Under the pieces are notes generated by a model that worked only from the letters and a program-made list of their open reading frames with translations, did not search any database and was not told the DNA's origin. Positions 6,808 to 12,450 of a DNA stretch of 12,450 nt are shown here, piece by piece. The stretch comes from Pseudomonadota bacterium (GTDB taxonomy: Bacteria; Pseudomonadota; Gammaproteobacteria; Burkholderiales; Thiobacillaceae): the NCBI GenBank assembly GCA_021821425.1, contig JAKACL010000060.1:1-12450 (forward strand), written 5' to 3'. The stretch's first letter is position 1, and every line of letters starts with the position of its first letter. The position numbers and the translations under genes are program-made.

Positions 6808-8521
6808 ATCGCTCAACGTGGTGCTGTGCTGGCACATGCACCAGCCGTATTACCGCGAAGGCCTCAAGGGCGCTTACCATCTGCCCTGGGTCTATCTGCA
6901 CGGCATCAAGGACTACAGCGACATGGCGGCGCACCTGGAACGGCATCCCGCGATGCGCGCCGTGGTCAATTTTGCGCCGGTGCTGCTGGAACAGCTGGAC
7001 GACTACGGACGTCAACTCGACGCGTTGCTCAAGCAGGGCAAGCCGACCCAGGACCACATGCTGAACCTGCTGTCCGGCGCCGAACGCATTCCGTCGGATG
7101 TCGCCAGCCGCATGCGCATCGTGCAGGACTGCCAGCGTTGCCACGCGCCGCGCATGATCCATCCGTATCCGGCCTTTCATCGCCTGTTGCGGATGATCGG
7201 CGCCACCGACAGCGCCGGGGTCGGCAGCACCGGCCTGCAATGGCACATGGGCTATCTGTCCGAGCAGTATTTCCTCGACCTGATGACCTGGTATCACCTG
7301 GCCTGGCTGGGCCATTCGCTGCGGACCCTGCCGCTGGTTCAGCGACTGATGGCGCAGGAACGGGGTTTCACTGCGGCCGACCGCCACGAACTGCTGCACC
7401 TGATGCAGCACTGCCTGGCCGGGCTGATTCCGCGTTACCGCGCGCTCGCCGACCGCGGCCAGGTCGAGCTGTCGATGACGCCCTACGGCCACCCCATCGT
7501 GCCGTTGCTGAACGATTTTTCCAACCTGCGCGACGTCCTGCCCGACGTGCCGGTTCCCGAGGCGCCTGCCTATCCGGGCGGCGCCGAGCGGTCGCGCTGG
7601 CATCTGCAGCACGGGGCCGAGGTGTTCGAGCGCTATTTCGGCAGAAAGCCTGCCGGCGTGTGGCTGTCCGAGGGCGGCGTCAGCGAGGATGCGCTGGCCC
7701 AGCTCGACGACTTCGGCTTTGCGTGGACCGCATCGGGCGAAGGCGTGTGGCGCAACAGCGGTATCAAGTCGGGCGCCCCCGAGGCCGACCTCGATCACAA
7801 GCGCTCGCTGTTTTCGCCGACGCGCATCGACGGCTACAAGACGCGGGTGTTTTTCCGCGACGACGGCCTGTCGGACCTGATCGGCTTCAAGTACAGCGAC
7901 TGGCACGCCGACGACGCGGTGGCCGATTTCGTCCAGCATCTGGAAAACATCGCCACCTTTTTCGGCAAGGACGCCGGCAACCATGTGGTCTCGGTGATCC
8001 TCGACGGCGAAAACGCCTGGGAGTACTACCCGGACAACGGCCATCACTTCCTGGATGCGCTCTACACCACGCTGTCCGAGCATCCCACGCTCACGGTCAG
8101 CACCTTTGCCGAGCAGGCCGGACGCGCGCCGGACAAGGCGATGAAGCGGCTGGCGGCCGGCAGCTGGGTCTACGGCAGCTTCTCGACCTGGATCGGGTCG
8201 GAAGACAAGAACCGCGGCTGGGATTACCTGGTGGCCGCCAAGGAGGCCTACGACGGCGCCGTCGCCGCCGGCAAGCTCAACGCCGACCAGCTTGCGCTCG
8301 CCACCCGCCAGCTCGCCGTGTGCGAAGGCTCCGACTGGTTCTGGTGGTTCGGCGACTACAATCCGGCGGGCAGCGTCAGCGACTTCGAGCAGCTCTATCG
8401 CACCCAGCTGCGCGAGCTGTACCGCCTGCTCGGCATCGCGCCGCCGGCCATGCTCGACGTGCCGCTGTCCTCCGGCGGCGGCTGGGCAGAGAACGCCGGC
8501 ACCATGCGCCGGAATGCCTGA
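6797..8521 (+). CDS. Glycoside hydrolase family 57 protein (alpha-amylase / amylopullulanase-like)
   Basis: The 574-aa protein has the GH57 conserved regions in order. HMHQP is at 13-17, YGHPIVPLL at 230-238, and GVWLSEGG holds the probable nucleophile E292. VFFRDDGLSDLIGF holds the probable acid/base D355, and ILDGENAWEYY is at about 401-411. GH57 enzymes act on alpha-1,4 and some alpha-1,6 glucan bonds by a retaining mechanism; members include amylases, amylopullulanases, 4-alpha-glucanotransferases and branching enzymes. The FRDxxLSDxIGF form and length suggest the amylase/amylopullulanase group, but the exact specificity is not readable. No signal peptide is visible, so it should act inside the cell on stored glucan. 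It overlaps glgC by 11 bp (with AGG at 6788-6790 upstream) and shares one base with malQ (TGATG). Confidence 0.92.
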   Translation: MTAESLNVVLCWHMHQPYYREGLKGAYHLPWVYLHGIKDYSDMAAHLERHPAMRAVVNFAPVLLEQLDDYGRQLDALLKQGKPTQDHMLNLLSGAERIPSDVASRMRIVQDCQRCHAPRMIHPYPAFHRLLRMIGATDSAGVGSTGLQWHMGYLSEQYFLDLMTWYHLAWLGHSLRTLPLVQRLMAQERGFTAADRHELLHLMQHCLAGLIPRYRALADRGQVELSMTPYGHPIVPLLNDFSNLRDVLPDVPVPEAPAYPGGAERSRWHLQHGAEVFERYFGRKPAGVWLSEGGVSEDALAQLDDFGFAWTASGEGVWRNSGIKSGAPEADLDHKRSLFSPTRIDGYKTRVFFRDDGLSDLIGFKYSDWHADDAVADFVQHLENIATFFGKDAGNHVVSVILDGENAWEYYPDNGHHFLDALYTTLSEHPTLTVSTFAEQAGRAPDKAMKRLAAGSWVYGSFSTWIGSEDKNRGWDYLVAAKEAYDGAVAAGKLNADQLALATRQLAVCEGSDWFWWFGDYNPAGSVSDFEQLYRTQLRELYRLLGIAPPAMLDVPLSSGGGWAENAGTMRRNA

Positions 8522-9888
8522 TGAATTTCGACACCCACCGCGCCGGCATCCTGCTGCACCCGACCTCGCTGCCGTCCGGCACGCTGGCCGACGCCGAGCG
8601 CTGGCTGGATTTTCTGCGCGACGCCGGCTTCAGCGTCTGGCAGATGCTGCCGCTCGGACTGCCACTGGTGGGTCTGTCGCCGTATCAGTGCGCTTCGGCC
8701 TTCGCGGTCAATCCCGCGCTGTTCCCGCTGAAGGATAAACACAGTCCGCGCATCGACATGCGACGCTTCGTCGGCTGGCGCAACCGGCAGCGCCACTGGC
8801 TCGACGACTACGCGCGTTTCATCATCATCAAGGCAGCGCATGGCGGCGCGTCCTGGCCCGACTGGCCAGTGCCCTTGCGCGATCGCGACCCGCAGGCGCT
8901 CGCCGCATTCGATGCCGCCCATGCGGTCGCATTGAAGATCGTGATGGTCGACCAGTACCGTGCCGCGATGCACTGGCAGCGCATCCGCGCGGCCGCCGCC
9001 GTGCGCGGCATCCAGTTGTTTGGCGACATGCCGATATTCGTTGCCCACGACAGCGCCGACGTGTGGGCGCAGCGCCACCTGTTCCTGCTCGATGCCGAAG
9101 GCCATCCCACCGTGGTGGCCGGGGTGCCGCCGGATTATTTTTCCGCGACCGGGCAGCGCTGGGGCAACCCGCATTACAACTGGCCGGCCATGCAGGCCGA
9201 CGGCTTTGCCTGGTGGCGGGCGCGATTGGCCGCGCATTTCGAATGGTTCGACCTGGTGCGCATCGATCACTTTCGCGGCCTGGTCGCGGCCTGGGAGATC
9301 CCCGCGCAGGAGCCCACCGCAATCCACGGCACGTGGATCCCGGCACCGGGCGCGGCGCTGCTGCAGGCCATCGTCGACGAGATGGGCGAGCTGCCGCTGG
9401 TGGCCGAGGACCTCGGCATCATCACGCCCGAGGTCACCGCGCTGCGTCATCAGTTTGGCCTGCCCGGCATGTCGGTGCTGCAGTTCGCATTCGACGCGCA
9501 CGCCGACAATCCGCACAAGCCCGAGAATGTCCAGCCCGACACCGTTTACTACACCGGCACCCACGACAACGACACCACCGCGGGCTGGTGGAGTTCGCTG
9601 CCCGACGCGGTGCGCCACCAGGTGATGCAGCAGATTGGGGTCGAGGACCCCGCCGCGCTGCCGGACGCGATGATCGACACCGTGCTGCACAGCCGCGCCG
9701 CGCTGGCCATGCTGCCGTTGCAGGACGTGCTTCATCTTGGCAGCGCCGCGCGCATGAACACGCCCGGCACCAGCAGCGGCAACTGGAGCTGGCGCTTCGA
9801 ATGGGATGCGCTGCCGCCTGAGCTGGCCCCCCGTTTGCTACAACAATTACAGAAAGCCCATCGATGCGAGACGCCGCACCTCCCATGA
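8521..9888 (+). CDS. malQ: 4-alpha-glucanotransferase (amylomaltase, GH77)
   Basis: The 455-aa enzyme disproportionates maltodextrins, moving alpha-1,4-glucan segments and releasing glucose. GH77 marks are clear: the N-terminal GILLHPTSLPSG (9-20), GDMPIFVAHDSADVW (168-182), nucleophile D249 in VRIDHFRG, acid/base E296 in LVAEDLG, and D349 in GTHDNDT. All three catalytic residues are intact. It is shorter than the roughly 500-aa amylomaltase norm; the segment between about 75 and 95 (after RIDMRRFVGW) looks shortened before WLDDYARF. ATG 8521 is chosen because homology starts there and its A is the last base of the GH57 TGA, a coupling arrangement. The same frame stays open far upstream inside the GH57 gene, but that part has no family resemblance. 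Confidence 0.95.
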   Translation: MNFDTHRAGILLHPTSLPSGTLADAERWLDFLRDAGFSVWQMLPLGLPLVGLSPYQCASAFAVNPALFPLKDKHSPRIDMRRFVGWRNRQRHWLDDYARFIIIKAAHGGASWPDWPVPLRDRDPQALAAFDAAHAVALKIVMVDQYRAAMHWQRIRAAAAVRGIQLFGDMPIFVAHDSADVWAQRHLFLLDAEGHPTVVAGVPPDYFSATGQRWGNPHYNWPAMQADGFAWWRARLAAHFEWFDLVRIDHFRGLVAAWEIPAQEPTAIHGTWIPAPGAALLQAIVDEMGELPLVAEDLGIITPEVTALRHQFGLPGMSVLQFAFDAHADNPHKPENVQPDTVYYTGTHDNDTTAGWWSSLPDAVRHQVMQQIGVEDPAALPDAMIDTVLHSRAALAMLPLQDVLHLGSAARMNTPGTSSGNWSWRFEWDALPPELAPRLLQQLQKAHRCETPHLP

Positions 9889-12080
9889 CCCCCCCCCTGC
9901 CGGCCATGTTGCCTGCGATCAGCCCGCCGATCCTGCGCGTGCAGCTCGGCACCCACCACGATCCGTTCGAGGTGCTGGGGGTGCACGCCCAGCCCGACGG
10001 CAGCACGCTGATCCGTGCCTTCCTGCCCGCCGCCGAAGCGGTCGAGACGGCCGGCGGCGCCATGAGGCGCGTGCCCGGTACCGACTGCTTCGAGCGTCTG
10101 CTGCCCGCCGGCAGCGCGGTCGAGCCTCACCCGGTGCTGCGCTGGCAGGACAAGGGCGCGGGCCACTGGCATGCCACGCAATGCCCCTACAGCTTTGCCC
10201 CGCAACTGGGCGAAATGGATTTGTACCTGCTCGGCGAAGGCCGTCATTTCCAGGCCTGGAAAGTGCTCGGTGCGCGGCTCAAGACCATCGACGGCGTCGA
10301 CGGCTGCCTGTTCGCGGTGTGGGCACCTGCCGTCCAGCGCGTCAGCGTGATCGGCGACTTCAACGCCTGGGATGGCCGTCGCCACCCGATGCGCTGCCGC
10401 GGCAGCTCGGGCATCTGGGAGCTGTTCATCCCCGGACTGGACGCCGGCCATGCATACAAATACGAGATCCTCGGCAGCCACGGGCAGCTGGTGAAAAAAA
10501 CCGATCCCTACGCGCGGCAGATGTTTCCGCGCCCCGAAACCACCAGCTGCGTGCCCGCCGAAACGGCGTACGCCTGGGCCGACGGCGGCTGGATCGCCGC
10601 GCGCGCGCAGTTCGACTGGCAGCATCGTCCGATCAGCATCTATGAACTGCATCCCGGTTCGTGGCGGCGCCATGCCGACGGCAGCTTCTACAGCTGGAGC
10701 CAACTCGCGGCCGAGCTGATTCCGTATGTGCAGGACCTCGGCTACACCCATATCGAACTGATGCCGGTGGCCGAGCATCCGCTCGATGCCTCGTGGGGCT
10801 ACCAGGTGTCGGGCTATTACGCGCCGACCGCGCGCTTCGGCTCGCCGGACGATTTCCGTGCCTTTGTCGACGCCTGTCACCAGGCCGGCATCGGCGTGCT
10901 GCTGGACTGGGTGCCGGCGCATTTTCCGAAAGACGAGTTCGCGCTGGCGCGCTTCACCGGCGAGCCGGTGTACGAGCACGCCGACCCGCGCCGCGGCGAG
11001 CACCAGGAGTGGGGCACGCTGGTGTTCGACTTCGGCCGCAACGAGGTGCGCAATTTCCTGGTCGCCAACGCGCTGTACTGGCTGGAGGAATTCCACATCG
11101 ACGGCCTGCGCGTCGACGCGGTGGCCTCGATGCTCTACCTCGACTACTCGCGCAATCCGGGCGAGTGGGTGCCGAACCAGTACGGCGGGCGCGAAAACAT
11201 CGAGGCGGTGCAGTTCCTGCGCGAGATGAACATCGAAGTGCACGGCCGCTTCCCCGGCGTGCTCACCATCGCCGAGGAATCGACCGCGTGGCCGGCGGTG
11301 TCGCGCCCGGTCGAACTCGGCGGACTGGGCTTTTCGATGAAATGGAACATGGGCTGGATGAACGACAGCCTCGACTACATCGAAAAGGAGCCGATCTATC
11401 GCAAGTACCAGCACAACCAGCTGACCTTCAGCCAGATGTATGCGTGGACCGAAAACTTCGTGCTGCCGCTGTCGCACGACGAAGTGGTGCACATGAAGAA
11501 AAGCCTGCTCGACAAGATGCCGGGCGACACCTGGCAGCGCTTTGCCAACCTGCGGCTGTTCTATGCCTGGCAGTATGCGCACCCGGGCAAGAAGCTGCTG
11601 TTCATGGGCGGCGAATTCGGCCAGTGGAACGAATGGAAGGAAGCCGGCGAGCTGGACTGGGCGCTGCTCAAGTTTCCTGCGCACGACAGCATTCGCGCCG
11701 TGCTGCGCGACCTCAACCGGCTGTACCGGGACGAGCCGGCGCTGCACGCATTCGATTTCGATCCGCGCGGCTTCCGCTGGATCGACTGCCACGACGCCGA
11801 CCAGTCGGTGCTGAGCTTCGTGCGCCAGGGCGGCGAAGGGACGGCCCCGCTGGTGGCGCTGTTCAACTTCACCCCGGTGCCGCGCACGGCCTACCGCATC
11901 GGTGTGCCTTCGGGCGCAGCGTGGTGCGAGGTGCTCAACACCGATTCGATGTATTACGGCGGCAGCAACCTCGGCAACGGCCGCCCGCTGCAGCCGCAGA
12001 ACCTGCCGTGGATGGGCTACAACCATTCCGTGGAGGTGACGCTGCCGCCGCTGGGCGCCATTTTTCTGAAACCATGTTGA
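9885..12080 (+). CDS. glgB: 1,4-alpha-glucan branching enzyme (GH13, CBM48)
   Basis: The 731-aa enzyme cuts alpha-1,4 chains and rejoins them as alpha-1,6 branches in glycogen. The N1 domain has DPFEVLGVH (from residue 26). The CBM48 module has FAVWAP (143-148) and GDFNAWDG (157-164), and the GH13 barrel opens with YELHPGSW. Catalytic residues are D411 in LRVDAVAS, E464 in TIAEEST and D532 in LSHDEVVH. Length matches the four-domain form of E. coli GlgB. Two ATGs are possible: 9885 makes a 4-bp ATGA overlap with malQ, like other junctions here, and 9864 would add seven residues and overlap by 25 bp. Neither has a strong ribosome-binding site, and I prefer 9885. It is followed by a repeat-bearing spacer before glgA. 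Confidence 0.96.
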   Translation: MTPPLPAMLPAISPPILRVQLGTHHDPFEVLGVHAQPDGSTLIRAFLPAAEAVETAGGAMRRVPGTDCFERLLPAGSAVEPHPVLRWQDKGAGHWHATQCPYSFAPQLGEMDLYLLGEGRHFQAWKVLGARLKTIDGVDGCLFAVWAPAVQRVSVIGDFNAWDGRRHPMRCRGSSGIWELFIPGLDAGHAYKYEILGSHGQLVKKTDPYARQMFPRPETTSCVPAETAYAWADGGWIAARAQFDWQHRPISIYELHPGSWRRHADGSFYSWSQLAAELIPYVQDLGYTHIELMPVAEHPLDASWGYQVSGYYAPTARFGSPDDFRAFVDACHQAGIGVLLDWVPAHFPKDEFALARFTGEPVYEHADPRRGEHQEWGTLVFDFGRNEVRNFLVANALYWLEEFHIDGLRVDAVASMLYLDYSRNPGEWVPNQYGGRENIEAVQFLREMNIEVHGRFPGVLTIAEESTAWPAVSRPVELGGLGFSMKWNMGWMNDSLDYIEKEPIYRKYQHNQLTFSQMYAWTENFVLPLSHDEVVHMKKSLLDKMPGDTWQRFANLRLFYAWQYAHPGKKLLFMGGEFGQWNEWKEAGELDWALLKFPAHDSIRAVLRDLNRLYRDEPALHAFDFDPRGFRWIDCHDADQSVLSFVRQGGEGTAPLVALFNFTPVPRTAYRIGVPSGAAWCEVLNTDSMYYGGSNLGNGRPLQPQNLPWMGYNHSVEVTLPPLGAIFLKPC

Positions 12081-12087
12081 GAAGGAA

Positions 12088-12122
12088 GGGGTCAGGATTC
12101 AGGGATCAGGGATCAGGGATCA
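12088..12122 (+). repeat. Tandem heptamer block, 5 units (consensus GGGATCA)
   Basis: Five contiguous 7-mers: GGGGTCA, GGATTCA and three identical GGGATCA units. They form the left arm of the inverted repeat. Seven-base periodicity with point variation suggests slippage or a propagated intergenic repeat. Confidence 0.88.
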
Positions 12123-12176
12123 GAGGAGGTGCGGCCTTGGCCGCGCCTATTCAAACGTGCGCTGCACAAGACCCCC

Positions 12177-12204
12177 TGACCCCTGGCCCCTGAATCCTGA
12201 CCCC
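12177..12204 (-). repeat. Inverted tandem heptamer block, 4 units
   Basis: On the plus strand the units are TGACCCC, TGGCCCC, TGAATCC and TGACCCC. On the minus strand these read GGGGTCA, GGATTCA, GGGGCCA and GGGGTCA, the same family and order as the left block. The block ends 10 nt before the glgA ATG, occupying the place where a ribosome-binding site would be expected. Confidence 0.85.
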
Positions 12205-12241
12205 TAAAAAAATAATGAAACGCGGAGCTAAAAAAATACTG
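12204..12241 (+). repeat. 14-nt direct repeat across the glgA start
   Basis: CTAAAAAAATAATG (12204-12217) and CTAAAAAAATACTG (12228-12241) match at 13 of 14 positions and are 24 nt apart. The first copy contains the proposed glgA ATG. The second contains an ATA codon (12236-12238) preceded 8 nt upstream by GGAG (12224-12227). A short duplication of the start region is the simplest reading. Confidence 0.7.
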
Positions 12242-12450
12242 TTAGTGGCCAGCGAGGCGTACCCGCTGGTGAAGACCGGCGGGCTGGGCGACGTGGCCTA
12301 CAGCCTGCCGCACGCGCTGCACGAACGCGGCGCCGACATTCGCCTGGTGCTGCCCGGCTATCGCGCGCTGCTGCGCCAGCTGGAGCAGGTGCGCATTATC
12401 GGCTGGCTCGACGTGCGCGGCGCCGAAGGCGTCGTCAGCGCGCGCATCCT
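12215..12450 (+). CDS. glgA: Glycogen synthase (ADP-glucose, GT5), N-terminal fragment
   Basis: The first 78 codons are present; the gene runs off the right edge. GlgA transfers glucose from ADP-glucose to the non-reducing end of glycogen. [20 protein letters not shown] (residues 8-27) is the GT5 signature, and K20 matches the ADP-glucose-binding Lys15 of E. coli Glg[19 protein letters not shown] follows as expected. ATG 12215 gives five residues more than E. coli at the N-terminus and has no Shine-Dalgarno sequence, being preceded by an A run right after the heptamer repeat. A GGAG lies inside the gene at 12224-12227, 8 nt before an ATA at 12236, so the true start is uncertain. It probably continues the glycogen operon, although the 134-bp spacer may alter expression. 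Confidence 0.93.
   Translation, partial: MKRGAKKILLVASEAYPLVKTGGLGDVAYSLPHALHERGADIRLVLPGYRALLRQLEQVRIIGWLDVRGAEGVVSARI

Larger units (their letters stand above)
12087..12205. repeat. Long inverted repeat between glgB and glgA
   Basis: AGGGGTCAGGATTCAGGG (12087-12104) is the exact reverse complement of 12188-12205. The similarity continues inward with a few mismatches to give arms of about 34 nt around a spacer of roughly 50 nt. The spacer itself contains GCGGCCTTGGCCGC (12131-12144), a small nested inverted repeat. The right arm is followed by a run of A, not T, so on the plus strand it does not look like an intrinsic terminator. It fills nearly all of the only real gap in the glycogen gene train. 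It could be a mobile or expanding intergenic repeat, or an mRNA processing or stability structure. Confidence 0.9.

Noticed and set aside
6826..8520. Open frame continuous with malQ extending about 565 codons upstream, which would give a protein of about 1020 aa.
   Set aside because: It lies in another frame over the GH57 gene, is Arg/Ala/Pro-rich low-complexity sequence, and has no family resemblance until the malQ ATG at 8521. High GC leaves few chance stops.
9732..12026. A 764-codon minus-strand open frame across glgB.
   Set aside because: It mirrors the glgB codon structure and has shadow-like composition (Val, His, Arg, Gln) with no recognisable motif.
12088..12204. Heptamer blocks read as a CRISPR array.
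   Set aside because: Units are 7 nt, contiguous and inverted between blocks, with no unique spacers of regular length.
12087..12212. Inverted repeat read as a rho-independent terminator after glgB.
   Set aside because: The right arm is followed by A residues instead of T on the plus strand, and the loop is about 50 nt. It could only slow transcription through structure, so I list it as a repeat.

Overview
This looks like a stretch of ordinary chromosome from a GC-rich proteobacterium, most likely a betaproteobacterium of the Thiobacillus/Nitrosomonadales kind. That assignment is an inference from high third-position GC, the queA-tgt pair and the proteins' general resemblance; no 16S or other marker gene is present. 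Nearly all of the window is coding. No phage, insertion sequence, CRISPR array or defence system is visible.

Region 1 (1-1299). On the minus strand lies the start of a queuosine operon, queA followed by a 4-bp overlapping tgt that runs off the left edge. Diverging from it is a tRNA-Leu(CAA) gene. The 95 bp between them hold a perfect TATAAT for queA only 8 nt before its ATG, and a separate candidate promoter for the tRNA.

Region 2 (1350-2333). A minus-strand NAD-dependent epimerase/dehydratase of the extended SDR type, probably for nucleotide sugars. Its catalytic tyrosine appears to be replaced by aspartate.

Region 3 (2334-2764). A 431-bp divergent intergenic region with a candidate extended -10 element and, just upstream of pgi, two small hairpins and a 10-bp palindrome.

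Region 4 (2765-12450). A plus-strand gene train for storage-glucan metabolism: pgi, glk, glgC, a GH57 glycosidase, malQ, glgB and the start of glgA. The first six are packed with a 3-bp gap or with overlaps, so they are probably one transcript. Pgi links fructose-6-P and glucose-6-P, GlgC makes ADP-glucose, GlgA and GlgB build branched glucan, and GH57 plus MalQ can remodel or degrade alpha-glucan. Glk can re-phosphorylate the glucose MalQ or GH57 releases. Phosphoglucomutase and glycogen phosphorylase are not in the window.

The compact packing is broken once, between glgB and glgA. There a 134-bp spacer carries two inverted blocks of tandem heptamers (consensus GGGATCA) that could fold into a long hairpin. 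The right block ends 10 nt before the glgA ATG, and a 14-nt near-duplicate surrounds that start codon. I see no evidence of an entirely new biological system; these junction structures, the Tyr-to-Asp epimerase and the possibly leaderless queA are the points worth checking.
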